From Acidobacteriota bacterium (GTDB taxonomy: Bacteria > Acidobacteriota > Blastocatellia > Pyrinomonadales > Pyrinomonadaceae): DNA of 64,000 bases. Below the pieces are notes generated by a model. The model did no database searches and was not told the origin of the DNA. It saw only the letters and a program-made list of their open reading frames with translations. Shown here in pieces: positions 16,472 to 25,881 of the stretch (position 1 is its first letter; each line of letters opens with the position of its first letter). The position numbers and the translations under genes are program-made. The DNA lies in the NCBI GenBank assembly GCA_020199835.1, contig JAIVJV010000001.1, positions 62,001 to 126,000 of the forward strand. Direction: 5' to 3'.

Positions 16472-17935
16472 CTATTTTTGATTGAGTGCAGCTACAGTCT
16501 CGAGCATCTTGCGCAGCTCAGTTTCAGGTAACCAACGACCGCGCACCATCACGCCTACACGCTTCGACACATTAGCGACAGATTCGAGCGGGTTGGCGTC
16601 GAGCAATAGCAGATCGGCGCGCAGACCGACTTCAACAGTGCCGAAGTCGCGCGGCGCTTTCATGACCTCGGCGAAGTATTCCGCCGGATTCCGCGTGGCC
16701 GCTTCGATCGCGTGGTAAGGCGTCAAACCGGCTTCGACGAAGCTCTGCAGTTCTCTGTGCGTCGCGAAGCCAGGCACGAGAAAGAACTGCGGTGAATCCG
16801 GGCCAATCAGCAGCTTGGCCCCAGCTGCGTGTAACGCAACCAGCATCTTGTTACGCAGTTCAATGTAACGCTGCCGCTCGCTGCTCGGAGCGGGAATATT
16901 CGCCGTTGACTGCTTCTGTTTGGCGAACGACTCACGCATCGTCGCCGGGATGTATTGCATCTCAGGCCATTTCAAAAATTCTTCAGGTTTAGCGTCGGAA
17001 ACTAGCAGTTGGAACAGTGTCAACGTCGGATCATTCCACACACCCGCTTTGCGTGTGGCTGCTGCGAGCGCGGGAATCTTGCTTTCGTCGATGTGTTTGA
17101 GCACTGGTCCGAGCACGAGTTGCGACGGCCCAGCCGCCACCGGCGAGTTCTCGGCGACCATTGCTTGCAGGTATCCATCTAAATGTTCGATGGATGATTG
17201 CTGTGCTTCCAGCGCGCGTTTCAAACCAACTGTCGCCGTGACGTGTCCCGCAAGAGGGATGCCCACGCGTTTTGCAGTCGCCACGATCGCTGCATAAGTC
17301 TCCGGCGATAATCCTTCGTGAACTTTCAGTAAGTCGTAGCCCGTCTTTTTCTGTTCGACGACGACGCGCTCGCCGGCTTCAGGCGACGACACCATGTTGC
17401 CGAGCAGCGGCGGCCCAGCAGTGTGAATGGTCGGGCCCAGCAATTCGCCTTTCGCTACGCGATCGCGCAACAGCACATGCTCGGGTTTGCCGATCATGTT
17501 TCTGATCGTGGTAACGCCGTTCGCCAGAAACAATTGAAACTGCTGACCTGCCAGATCTTCGGCCCGGCCGGCGGCGGGAGATAAATGGACGTGCATGTCT
17601 GCCAGGCCAGGGATCAGGTACTTGCCGCGACCATCGATCCTGATCGCCCCGTCAGGCACTTTGATAGTCGCCGCAGGACCGATCTGCGCAATGCGACCGT
17701 CACGCACGATGACTGTCTGCGCTTCCAAAATTCGCTGGCGATCAAAAGGAACAACGTTCACGTTGACGAAAGCGACCGACTGCGGCGCTGGCAAGCTTTG
17801 CGGCGTAGTCTGCGCTTTCGATGTGTCTAACGTGGTGTGGAATATGGTTGTCCCTAACGTGATCAGTGCAAGGAGCAGAGCCAGATAGTCAGCGCGGGAG
17901 CCAGAAGTTTTCCTAGGAAACAGCGGTATGTTCAT
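16472..17935 (-). CDS. Secreted amidohydrolase family protein (imidazolonepropionase-like)
   Basis: From the ATG at 17935 the protein is 487 residues, with an N-terminal hydrophobic signal (ALLLALITLGTTIFHTTL). It belongs to the metal-dependent amidohydrolases. LIPGLADMHVHL carries the HxH metal site, AGHVTA and SIEHLDG supply the later histidines, and LLIGPDSPQ the catalytic Asp. The C-terminus GLRADLLLLDANPL is the usual composite-domain ending. The substrate is unknown; related secreted enzymes include prolidases and lactonases. The frame reaches back to 18049, but that extension has no signal-like character. A LytTR fragment lies upstream on the same strand. Confidence 0.8.
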   Translation of the reverse strand: MNIPLFPRKTSGSRADYLALLLALITLGTTIFHTTLDTSKAQTTPQSLPAPQSVAFVNVNVVPFDRQRILEAQTVIVRDGRIAQIGPAATIKVPDGAIRIDGRGKYLIPGLADMHVHLSPAAGRAEDLAGQQFQLFLANGVTTIRNMIGKPEHVLLRDRVAKGELLGPTIHTAGPPLLGNMVSSPEAGERVVVEQKKTGYDLLKVHEGLSPETYAAIVATAKRVGIPLAGHVTATVGLKRALEAQQSSIEHLDGYLQAMVAENSPVAAGPSQLVLGPVLKHIDESKIPALAAATRKAGVWNDPTLTLFQLLVSDAKPEEFLKWPEMQYIPATMRESFAKQKQSTANIPAPSSERQRYIELRNKMLVALHAAGAKLLIGPDSPQFFLVPGFATHRELQSFVEAGLTPYHAIEAATRNPAEYFAEVMKAPRDFGTVEVGLRADLLLLDANPLESVANVSKRVGVMVRGRWLPETELRKMLETVAALNQK

Positions 17936-17996
17936 GTTTGACCGGACCAGTTTACAGAGAATTTTAGCCGTGACCAATGAATTGTGATGAGAAGTG

Positions 17997-18199
17997 CTAT
18001 AGCTGTGCTGGTCGGTGCTCTGACTGATCCAAATCTCCCGGCGCCGCAAAGAACCGGTCCCGATACTTGCGACTCAGCATTAGCTGCTGCCCGTTCTTAA
18101 GAACCAGATCCTGATCACCGTTGGAACGCGGATAGATCTCTTTGATCTTCTCAATATTAACTATTGCCGAACGATGCGCGCGTACAAATGTTTCCGGTT
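17997..18199 (-). pseudogene. C-terminal fragment of a LytTR response regulator
   Basis: The minus strand encodes ETFVRAHRSAIVNIEKIKEI, then DLVLKNGQQLMLSRKYRDRF, the conserved end of a LytTR DNA-binding domain. The receiver domain and the start of LytTR are missing. At about 18199 the homology stops abruptly and sequence of the propeller-gene copy begins on the other strand. The open frame does run on to 18449, but only as the antisense of that copy. Confidence 0.75.
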
Positions 18200-18816
18200 T
18201 TCGCATCCCTCTCGACGGCGGCAAGCATGTCAAGATCGCCGAGGGGTCGCAGGTTGCCGCCCCAGTTTTTGCAGTCGGCAAACACGGCGAGCTCATCTTC
18301 CAAAAGGCCGCACAGATCGTTGAACGATCTGCTAACGGGACCACAGACGCTTCCGGGGCTCGACGGAAGTCGCGAAGGGTGAACCACCGTTGCAGCAGGT
18401 CATCGCCGATCACTGGGCGGCCGATGAAACCCTTAATCTCGGACGGCAATTACCTCCGGCGTGCGGGGAGAGACGGCGTGGTGAACCTGGTGGCCCAGTT
18501 AGATGGCAAGCTAATCCAGCCGCAGATCTGGAACTCGACTGGAGCACCGCGGGTCTGGAGTATCGCAGCCGACGAGCGTAAACGCATCTATACGGCACTC
18601 CCTGATATCGGCAAGGTTGTTCGCATCGATCCCGATGGCTCACAGCGCATCGTCGACCGAAGCGTCGGCGGGTGGCGTGTTACGGCGGTGGCGACGTTCG
18701 GCGTTTCTGTCTTTCTGCTCGAGAGTAGCGACTTGACCAACGCTGTTCAGGGCGTACGCGTGCTCCGCGGTCCCGGGACGGTGGAGGTGTTGGGCCCAGA
18801 TCGAGCCGTAGGCTAA
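18198..18816 (+). pseudogene. Decayed copy of the propeller gene at 14923
   Basis: Translated segments are close to the intact gene: FRIPLDGGKHVKIAEGSQVA, then after a frame change GEPPLQQVIADHWAADETLN, then LIQPQIWNSTGAPRVWSIAA. The 5' quarter including the signal peptide is missing. Frame changes occur near 18350 and 18435. The left boundary coincides with the truncation of the LytTR gene, so a single rearrangement probably produced both. The following 18817-19055 shows no gene. Confidence 0.75.
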
Positions 18817-19055
18817 TGAAACAACGCCTGGAGACGCCGCAGCTCAAAACGGTTACAGGCACTCCAGCCATCTCTCTTTGCGGTAGTCACTCTCAGCCCT
18901 CTTGAGGTGGCTACCTACATGGCTCGAGAAGGGTGTAGACTTGCACGGCTTTGAAATTGCGGAAGCGACAGCAACGATAGCGTGAACCTCTGCAATCCAA
19001 TCGTTATGCCGTGCGGTAGCGATTAACGTCCGAACACATTGGCAGGGAGAATCCA

Positions 19056-19649
19056 ATGTGGAAGTCACGTCCCACCTATACAATAACTAGAGGCACAAGC
19101 ATTCTGCTTGGGCTGTTCATACTAATATTGCTTGCTCTGAACACGGCCCTGATAATTCAAAATAAGAATTTGAAGAGGACATTAACCGCTGCGGCTAACA
19201 ATTCAGGCTTGCTTAATGTGGGAAATTTAATCCCGCCGCTTTCGGGCTTGGATATGGATGGTAACGAATTCACGGTAGACTATCGCCAGGATTCCCGAAA
19301 AGCAGTGCTTCTTGTTTTTTCCCCTCGCTGCGGCTTCTGCACGAAGAATATGCCGAATTGGAAAGCGATAATTCAGGGTATTGATAGAAATGCGTACCGC
19401 CTGGTTGCGGTTTCAGTTGTGTCTGACGGTGTTAAGGAATATTTGGATCAAAATGGGCTTTCGAATATTCCGGTCATGGCTGAAATCGACCCTGGGACCA
19501 AAGTGGCCTACGGGATAAATGCAACGCCGCAAACAGTATTGATTGATTCTCTTGGCAGAGTGGAAAAGGTCTGGATAGGAGTTATAGAGTCAGACGACTG
19601 GCGCGATGTTGAGCAATCTCTGACGCTAAAGGCCGTGACCATCAAGTAA
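19056..19649 (+). CDS. Membrane-anchored thioredoxin-fold protein (second copy type)
   Basis: This 197-residue protein has an N-terminal transmembrane helix (SILLGLFILILLALNTALII), a linker, and a thioredoxin fold with the active site RCGFC (Cys92/Cys95) and the cis-Pro loop ATPQT. A GGGAGA precedes the ATG. It has nearly the same length and layout as the protein at 3363 but low sequence identity. It is followed 17 bp later by a small Cys-rich secreted peptide, the same pairing as at 2851-3959 with the gene order reversed. It should act as a periplasmic thiol-disulfide oxidoreductase; the substrate is inferred to be the neighbour. Confidence 0.75.
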   Translation: MWKSRPTYTITRGTSILLGLFILILLALNTALIIQNKNLKRTLTAAANNSGLLNVGNLIPPLSGLDMDGNEFTVDYRQDSRKAVLLVFSPRCGFCTKNMPNWKAIIQGIDRNAYRLVAVSVVSDGVKEYLDQNGLSNIPVMAEIDPGTKVAYGINATPQTVLIDSLGRVEKVWIGVIESDDWRDVEQSLTLKAVTIK

Positions 19650-19666
19650 CTTGGAAGGGAGAAGAA

Positions 19667-19867
19667 ATGATCATGAAAAAATTCAGTGGGCTTTTGCTAA
19701 AACTTTCGATTCTGGCATTGCTGGTATCCACTTCTGCCTTGTCCCTAACGCAGCTTACTGTACAGGCACAATTGCGACCGCGATGCATCCCAGGAAACAT
19801 GTGCTGTTGGGGTTGTAACATGTGCGGGAGCGGGTACTGTGATATGGACAAAACATGCCGGTGTTAG
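19667..19867 (+). CDS. Small secreted cysteine-rich peptide
   Basis: This 66-residue peptide has a strong RBS (GGGAG) and an N-terminal signal sequence (LLLKLSILALLVSTSALSL, probable cleavage after VQA). The mature ~30 residues hold eight cysteines (RCIPGNMCCWGCNMCGSGYC and TCRC), a density seen in disulfide-rich peptides or metal-binding peptides. It is probably co-transcribed with the thioredoxin-fold gene 17 bp upstream. I recognise no family. It differs in sequence from the Cys-rich protein at 2851. Confidence 0.6.
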   Translation: MIMKKFSGLLLKLSILALLVSTSALSLTQLTVQAQLRPRCIPGNMCCWGCNMCGSGYCDMDKTCRC

Positions 19868-19983
19868 GTATTTGTCTTTTGGGATTTTCGGCAAAGCTCT
19901 AACCCCAGGCGAAAAGCTGCTGATATGAACACACCTGGCGGCGTACGCCACTCGGCGCGCGACGCTGGACACAAAACCTGTGT

Positions 19984-20931
19984 TCAGGACGTCTTGCTGA
20001 CCAAGTGTTTGGTCACCACAAGGCTGACCGTGATCAGCAACAAAAGAATCCCGCATACCAACAAACCGCGATACACCCAAGGTTTGTTTGTAGCTTCCAC
20101 GCTTGTGCGCTGAAACTTTATTCCTATTGTCAGCCCGTGAAAAACCTCGTCTAATTTAAGCGTCACCTCAGGCCTTCCTTCACCCCAGCGAACTGAACCA
20201 GCCAGCGGTTTTATCTCGCGCCCTTCTGACCAGTTGAGGGGATAGATCACCATTGCCAAAGGATTTGTGCTCTGATCGAGTCCTGTCTGGCTGATTGATT
20301 CTTCAAGCATTTCGGGAAAGAAAGTATTCTTTAGATAATCTGGGTCGAACGAAGTCCCGGCAATTACCACTCTGTTGTTTGAGTCGTTGGGAAAGGTGAA
20401 AAACGCCGAGAGCAAGAGAGCCGGGCCATCCGAGCGCTTCGTTTGAGATGAGTCAAAGAGAATGCGACTGGGTTTCTTGTTTATGTTTTTGACTAACGAC
20501 TTGCCTTCTTTGCTGCCAAGCCACAGGGGATAAGATTTGACAAGGTTCTCATGCTCGTCACGCACGTACCTGTCGCCCATGAGGCCGGCTTGCGTACGAA
20601 AGATTAGATCCTTTTCATCGAAAAGAAAGACGTGCATCAGCCACGGACTCTTTGCCAGAATGAGATCCAGCTTCTTTTCTTTCTGCACCGCAAGAGTATC
20701 AGGTAAGGGGAAAAGTTTCCTCGCCTCTTCCACCATTGAGTAAGCCCTCTTGTTCATCTGTGCCTCAGAGATGGCGAGCACCTCCTGAAGGTCGCGGTAA
20801 ATGCTCGGCGGCAGGACCTTGTTGCGTCCAACAGATGTGAGCTGAGTGAAACTCACAGAGATCAAGGCGGTCGCTGCCAGCAAGAGTACAGCCAGACCCA
20901 GTGTCAGCTGAAATGAATTGAAGTGTCCCAA
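19984..20931 (-). CDS. Two-TM periplasmic sensor protein, apparently lacking its kinase
   Basis: The 315-residue protein has one TM helix near the N-terminus (LGLAVLLLAATALISVSF), a ~250-residue periplasmic region, and a second TM helix at the very end (GLLVCGILLLLITVSLVV), then stops after KHLVSKTS. This is the layout of the sensor half of a histidine kinase, but no HAMP, HisKA or HATPase sequence follows in any frame before the Cys-rich peptide gene. Either the output domain was lost or the protein works as a stand-alone sensor. A deletion next to the peptide locus is the simpler reading. Confidence 0.55.
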   Translation of the reverse strand: MGHFNSFQLTLGLAVLLLAATALISVSFTQLTSVGRNKVLPPSIYRDLQEVLAISEAQMNKRAYSMVEEARKLFPLPDTLAVQKEKKLDLILAKSPWLMHVFLFDEKDLIFRTQAGLMGDRYVRDEHENLVKSYPLWLGSKEGKSLVKNINKKPSRILFDSSQTKRSDGPALLLSAFFTFPNDSNNRVVIAGTSFDPDYLKNTFFPEMLEESISQTGLDQSTNPLAMVIYPLNWSEGREIKPLAGSVRWGEGRPEVTLKLDEVFHGLTIGIKFQRTSVEATNKPWVYRGLLVCGILLLLITVSLVVTKHLVSKTS

Positions 20932-21084
20932 AAACTTTTCTCTCTTGATTCCATTTCAATCTTTCGCAAGGGCCTGGCCTGCGAAGCAGAGTATCGGCCG
21001 AAGATGGTTAGGCATACCACACAAACAATCCAGGAAGCGAGGGTAACATCGTTCAGTTAGGGCATCGGCACCTAACTCGGGAGC

Positions 21085-21570
21085 TTAACTCGACGGTGGT
21101 TTCAGACCCATCATCCGCATGTACGTGATGATGTTGCCGTAGTGCAGACTCGTATGGCCCACGTTTGTGAACAACGGTCTGAGTTGGGCGTTGTTGGAAC
21201 TGTAGGCGGCGTTACATTTTGAGATGGCTTCTTTCAGTTTCGGAAGCAGCGTGTCCTTGTCGGTGCCGCCCTTCTCGATTGCTTCGGACCATTCGATTTT
21301 GTTACCCACGCCCTGCGCGCAGAAATAGTTGTATGAATCAGTGATGTGCCCGATCAACTGGCCGAACGTGCGCACCGTGTCCACCGGACGATAGTTGTAT
21401 TTGTCCGCGGGAACGGTTTCCGCGGCTTTCGTTACCCAGCCGTTCACTTCGTTGAAAGCGTTGCGGAGTTCAGTGGACATATCGGGAGCTTTTTCCGGTG
21501 GCGATTGGGCCGAGCTCGGCGTCGACGACAACAGCAAGCAAGCAAGTAACATAAGAAGTCTGAGTTTCAT
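21085..21570 (-). CDS. Secreted DinB-family protein
   Basis: From the ATG at 21570 (AAGGAG upstream) the protein is 161 residues with a signal peptide (LLMLLACLLLSSTPSSAQ). The rest fits the four-helix DinB/YfiT fold. The metal-ligand histidines appear as QLIGHITDSYNYF and HTSLHYGNIITYMR, close to the usual triad positions. DinB-like proteins act as thiol-dependent metalloenzymes or have unknown roles; a secreted form is common in Acidobacteriota. The frame extends to 21645 without signal character. Bases 21646-21838 show no gene. Confidence 0.75.
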   Translation of the reverse strand: MKLRLLMLLACLLLSSTPSSAQSPPEKAPDMSTELRNAFNEVNGWVTKAAETVPADKYNYRPVDTVRTFGQLIGHITDSYNYFCAQGVGNKIEWSEAIEKGGTDKDTLLPKLKEAISKCNAAYSSNNAQLRPLFTNVGHTSLHYGNIITYMRMMGLKPPSS

Positions 21571-21838
21571 AGGGGTCTCCTTTTCGCGGCGCATGCTAAG
21601 CCGTAAGCGATCGAATGGCAATAGGCGATACGCGAACGGTATCAAATGTGAGACGAATGGTCTTAAACCAGGTGTGCGACGCCGAGTTCACTCTCGACTC
21701 GACGGCTTTGGTCTTGACTGCCACCGAAAGCTTCACGAGCGCTTTTGCGGTATTCCAATGACCTTTTGGCCGCGCCCAACCGTGGGAACACATTCGCTGA
21801 GTAGAGCCGACGTCAAGAGGACCGAGTTATTTCGACGC

Positions 21839-21940
21839 TCAATACCACCTGAACACACGCAAGACATTCGAGAAGTCGTCGGTCCAGGCGTCAGATTCTG
21901 TTCGTGTTTGCAGCGATCGCCAGCGTGGATTTCTGGTCAA
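21839..21940 (-). pseudogene. Shifted-frame C-terminal tail of the spermidine-synthase-like gene
   Basis: Just past the stop at 21937, the next frame on the minus strand reads LTRNPRWRSLQ and then DAWTDDFSNVLRVFRWY-stop (21839). WTDD(F/Y)SN is the canonical C-terminal motif of MFS/spermidine-synthase fusion proteins. It belongs to the gene at 21937-24066, and a one-base indel near 21938-21945 separates them. Confidence 0.75.
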
Positions 21941-24066
21941 ACTTCAAAGGCCGGCGAGCGTGGTCCCATCACTACCCACTCCGACGGATCCTTGCCTGCC
22001 ACTCGATCCTGCGTCGCATCGACTATACCGGCGCTCAGCGAACCGTTCTGTTTGGCCAACGCCGCCAGAACGTCGTCGAGTTTAAGACTGCGATTGGAAA
22101 CGTGAAACGCGAGCATCCCACCGGGCGCCAGTTTCGACATGTAAAGCGCGATCGCTTCCTGGGTTATGAGGTGTACCGGGATAGCGTCGGAGTTGAAGGC
22201 GTCGAGAATAACGAGGCCGTAATGCTGGTCCGGCGCGTTCTGCAACTGCAGGCGTGCGTCACCCAAAACTATTTTTGTTGGAGCAGCAGCGCAATTCCGT
22301 AAGTAAGTAAAGTAGTCTGCCGTTTGTGCGATGCTGATAACCGCCGGATTGATCTCGTAGAAGGTCCAGTCCTGATCGGGAAGTGCGTAGGCGGCCATCG
22401 ATCCCGTCCCGAGTCCGACAATCGCCACATTGCGTGAACCAGGATCGGAATTGAACGCTCTGAAGATCTGCCCGAGTGGACCGTCGCGATGAAAGTAAGA
22501 GAGCGGGTGACACTCATTAATCGGATTTGTAAACTGGCGGCCATGAATGGTGTTGCCGTGGTAGAGAATGCGCGTTGCGCTTGCCGGATCGTCTCTCACA
22601 CCTAACGTGCCAAAGAAATTGCGTTCAACGTGCAAGGTCCGGGTGTCAGTTTCGGAGTACACGATGCTTGCAAGCATCACCGCGCCAAGAGCCAAAGCAA
22701 ACCGCACCGGACGATTTCGAAAACGGTGATTGATCAATATCAACGGAACCCCGAAAACAACAGCGATAGCTGCGACTTCGCTGACGTCATAACTACTACT
22801 GACAAGGAGCGCCAGTGTTGCCGTGAGCAGGCCCATGCCCGCTGGCAAAACAACGTCGAACAAACGATCGCGGGAGGAGTCTTCATTGCTGTCGTGACGC
22901 CGCCGTACCAAGCAGGCGAGGACAACCATCAACGGGTACTCAACTATAGTGTCGAAAATCGTCAGAGCGATTAAGGTGTTGAAGAGTCCCCCCAACATCC
23001 CGCCAATAGCAATGCACAAGTAAAACTGCGGAAGGCGTGCCGCATACGGTCGATCACTCGCCAACTTGTAATGACAGAGCATCGCGGCGACAAAGAAGAA
23101 CGCGAGATGTAGCAGCACGATGGGCCCGGTCGGTTCAGTCGCGTTGGTTGCGAGCACCAAAGTGAGTAGCAGGGCCAAGCCGCCGAGCGCGTAACTTGTG
23201 AGTCCTTCGAAAGCGAACTGCTTGCGCGCGAACGCCAGAACGAAGGTCACGAGATAAAGCGCGAGCGGAATCGTCCATAGCAGCGGAGTAGGCGCGATTT
23301 CAGTGGTGATGTAACTCGTGACACCGAACAGCAAACTCGAAGGAATAAACGCGAACAGAACCCAGTAAAAACGTCGCTTTAGCGAAATGTGAGCTTCTTC
23401 CGCGCCCTGAACAACGAGAGATTCTTCGCTTTCCGCTGGTCGTGCCTTTCGCCACAGCACAACCACACAACCCAAACTCAACACCGCAAACACGGCATAG
23501 ATCACAACCCATAGCCGATTCTGAACCGACAGCTTAAGACTCGGTTCCAGCAGAAACGGATAACTTAGTAAGCCGATGAGACTGCCCGTATTACTAACGG
23601 CAAACAGAAAATAAGGATCGTTCGCTGACGGATGCTCCGTGCGTGAAAACCACTTTTGCAGTAACGGGCTCGTGGTTGAAATCACGAAGATCGGCAGCCC
23701 GATGGCACCCAACAGGTAAACGAAGAGCGCAAGCGCAGGATTGTTTTGCGCGCCCACGGAAGCAAGATCGCCAGCGAGTGTGAAAGGCAAGTAAAGCGCT
23801 GAAAGAAGCAGGAGGAGTATTTGCAAGACCGCCTGCTTGCGAACACCAATCCACGAAGTTGTCATCAACACGTAAGAATACCCGGCCAACAGCACCACCT
23901 GAAAAAAGAGCATGCAGGTGTTCCACACGGCCGGCGTTCCGCCGAGCCGAGGTAAAAGCATCTTCGCTATTACGAGTTGGATCCAGAACAACAAGAGGGC
24001 GCTGAGGAAAATCGTAGCGCCAAACAACAGCAGGGCCGGCGATGGTAAGGAGAGGCTGCGTCTCAA
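21937..24066 (-). CDS. MFS-like membrane protein fused to spermidine-synthase-like domain (3' frameshift)
   Basis: The 709-residue protein has about 12-14 TM helices in the first ~470 residues, beginning FGATIFLSALLLFWIQLVIAK, typical of these fusions. A Rossmann-type spermidine-synthase-like domain follows: VAIVGLGTGSMAAY binds the nucleotide cofactor, TFYEINP the acidic loop, and GLVILDAFNSDAIPVHL the catalytic region. The frame ends early at WVVMGPRSPAFEV; the expected tail WTDDFSN lies in the next frame down to 21839. Polyamine synthesis is not proven for such fusions. The gene starts 3 bp from the stop of the upstream hydrolase, so an operon is likely. Confidence 0.8.
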   Translation of the reverse strand: MRRSLSLPSPALLLFGATIFLSALLLFWIQLVIAKMLLPRLGGTPAVWNTCMLFFQVVLLAGYSYVLMTTSWIGVRKQAVLQILLLLLSALYLPFTLAGDLASVGAQNNPALALFVYLLGAIGLPIFVISTTSPLLQKWFSRTEHPSANDPYFLFAVSNTGSLIGLLSYPFLLEPSLKLSVQNRLWVVIYAVFAVLSLGCVVVLWRKARPAESEESLVVQGAEEAHISLKRRFYWVLFAFIPSSLLFGVTSYITTEIAPTPLLWTIPLALYLVTFVLAFARKQFAFEGLTSYALGGLALLLTLVLATNATEPTGPIVLLHLAFFFVAAMLCHYKLASDRPYAARLPQFYLCIAIGGMLGGLFNTLIALTIFDTIVEYPLMVVLACLVRRRHDSNEDSSRDRLFDVVLPAGMGLLTATLALLVSSSYDVSEVAAIAVVFGVPLILINHRFRNRPVRFALALGAVMLASIVYSETDTRTLHVERNFFGTLGVRDDPASATRILYHGNTIHGRQFTNPINECHPLSYFHRDGPLGQIFRAFNSDPGSRNVAIVGLGTGSMAAYALPDQDWTFYEINPAVISIAQTADYFTYLRNCAAAPTKIVLGDARLQLQNAPDQHYGLVILDAFNSDAIPVHLITQEAIALYMSKLAPGGMLAFHVSNRSLKLDDVLAALAKQNGSLSAGIVDATQDRVAGKDPSEWVVMGPRSPAFEV

Positions 24067-24069
24067 TGT

Positions 24070-25545
24070 TTATTCGATCTTGTTGAACTTCAAAGGCGGC
24101 AGCGCGATCTTTGTTTTACTTACATCCCCGCCACGCAAATGCTCGACAATCGTCTGCTGAACGCGCGCATCGACGAGCATACTTTCGTGACCCGCGTTTT
24201 CGACTACGAGATGCGTGCTGTTGCGAAACGTTCGGCGCACTTCGTCAGCCTGAAACGGCGGCGTGTTGTTGTCGAATGAGCCACTGATGAAGAGTGTCGG
24301 AACTCTCGTGTGAATCGGCGAACGAAACTTGTCACCGAGGTCCGGATTTCCCACTGCGTCGCCAACATCCGGAAAGGGAAAGTTAACCATGTGGCCCAGC
24401 AATGCTGTCTTTGCTTGTTCTTCGATCTTCGCCGTCCGTGCTTTCGTCGTACCTGACGAAGAGTCCATGACGACCGTCATCAGCGACATCCCGCCGCCGA
24501 ACTGGTTGTAACGTCGCTCTGCAAATCTCGACAGAATCGAATAGTCGCCCTTGTGCATGGTGTAGAACCAGGCGGGAAAGATCGGCAGGTCATTGGTGTC
24601 GCCGAGATCTCTCATAATGAGAAACTGAAGCCCCCTTTTTCCGATCGTTATGTCTACCGGTTTTTTGGTGCGCTGATCCGTGACCTCCACAGTTACGGGC
24701 TGCTTCTCGAGACGTGTCAGAACTTCTCGTAACGTTCCGAAAAGATCGGGAACCTTGCCCTCGAGTTCAGGCGCAGACGCCGCGAGTTGCGACAGTCGCT
24801 TCAGCGAGGCATCCGAAGTCGCAGGCAGTTTGTTTGTATGGTCCGGCCCTTCAGTTCCGATCAAGACGACTCGATTCAAGTTCGCGCCGTGATACCGAAT
24901 ACAAGCGAGCCCCAAATGTGTGCCATAGCTGAAGCCGACAAGGTTTAGTTTTTCGGTTCCTAATGCCTTCCGTAGATCATCGACGTCATGTGCGCTTTCA
25001 ATCGTGTTGTAGGCTTGGATGTCAACGCCCTGGCTGCGGAAATAATTCGCTGCTTCCGCTGCCCTCTCTTTAAAAGCACGCAGCGCGGAATCACTGTTTG
25101 AGAACACATCGACGGGCAAGGATTCGGTGGCGAGACGCGTAAGATTCGGTTTCGATCGTCCGATTCCACGCTGGTCCAACAGGATGACGTCGCCGGCTTC
25201 ACGCAGTTTCATAAACACACGCATGTAATCCGGCACGCGGGCGATATTGATGGCCGAAGATCCCGGTCCGCCGTCGAGATAAACAACGGGATACCCGGGC
25301 TTTTCCGCCGTGCTTTTCAACCTGACAAACGTCAGCTCAATCAAATTACTCTTGGGCTTGCTGCGGTTTTCGCGCACGACGAGGCGTCCCAACTCACCCG
25401 CCACATTCTGCCCTTCGAACGGAATCGTGAACGGCTCGAACTTCAGATCGCCCTCTTTTCTTTCTGCCGGCGGTGTTTGCGCCTGCGCGAGTGAAAAGAG
25501 AAACAGTGCCGCAAAGAAACCTAGAGTTTTCAGTTTTAGATTCAT
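24070..25545 (-). CDS. Secreted alpha/beta-hydrolase (tripeptidyl aminopeptidase-like)
   Basis: From the ATG at 25545 the protein is 491 residues with a signal peptide (TLGFFAALFLFSLAQAQ). The fold is alpha/beta-hydrolase: oxyanion region YLDGGPGSSA, LLDQRGIGRS, nucleophile elbow GFSYGTHL, and a late His in ENAGHESM. The C-terminal part (PTLFISGSFDNNTPPFQADE) is like TAP-type proline or tripeptidyl peptidases. Peptidase activity is likely but unproven. It is the first gene of a likely pair with the spermidine-synthase-like fusion. A longer frame reaches 25623 without signal character. Confidence 0.8.
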   Translation of the reverse strand: MNLKLKTLGFFAALFLFSLAQAQTPPAERKEGDLKFEPFTIPFEGQNVAGELGRLVVRENRSKPKSNLIELTFVRLKSTAEKPGYPVVYLDGGPGSSAINIARVPDYMRVFMKLREAGDVILLDQRGIGRSKPNLTRLATESLPVDVFSNSDSALRAFKERAAEAANYFRSQGVDIQAYNTIESAHDVDDLRKALGTEKLNLVGFSYGTHLGLACIRYHGANLNRVVLIGTEGPDHTNKLPATSDASLKRLSQLAASAPELEGKVPDLFGTLREVLTRLEKQPVTVEVTDQRTKKPVDITIGKRGLQFLIMRDLGDTNDLPIFPAWFYTMHKGDYSILSRFAERRYNQFGGGMSLMTVVMDSSSGTTKARTAKIEEQAKTALLGHMVNFPFPDVGDAVGNPDLGDKFRSPIHTRVPTLFISGSFDNNTPPFQADEVRRTFRNSTHLVVENAGHESMLVDARVQQTIVEHLRGGDVSKTKIALPPLKFNKIE

Positions 25546-25881
25546 TAGAAGATTCCCTGTCCCGGCGTCAAAATAGCGGACGGATCGAGATGGCGTTTCG
25601 TGCTCACGAACTCTCCCCACCACGGTTCATAGTTTCTGCCAATCGTGCCTTGTCATCGGGACGGAATCGTTTGGGTAACGTTTGCCGCCGAGCGACACGG
25701 CAGGGTCAAACAGTATGCATGGTCCGATCCTCATCTACCGTTTAACCGCGAACTTCTCCGAGCGCCGTTCTTCCGCGTGAATGTCCTGGGCGAATTTTTC
25801 TCCACTCACTTTTGCTTTTTCCTTGCTAATGGAATGACGGGTAAGGTACGGGTGATTATATACTGGTCACACGATCTGACG

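Noticed and set aside
21395..22105. 236-residue plus-strand frame over the DinB and spermidine-synthase region
   Set aside because: Antisense to two supported genes with no domain of its own.
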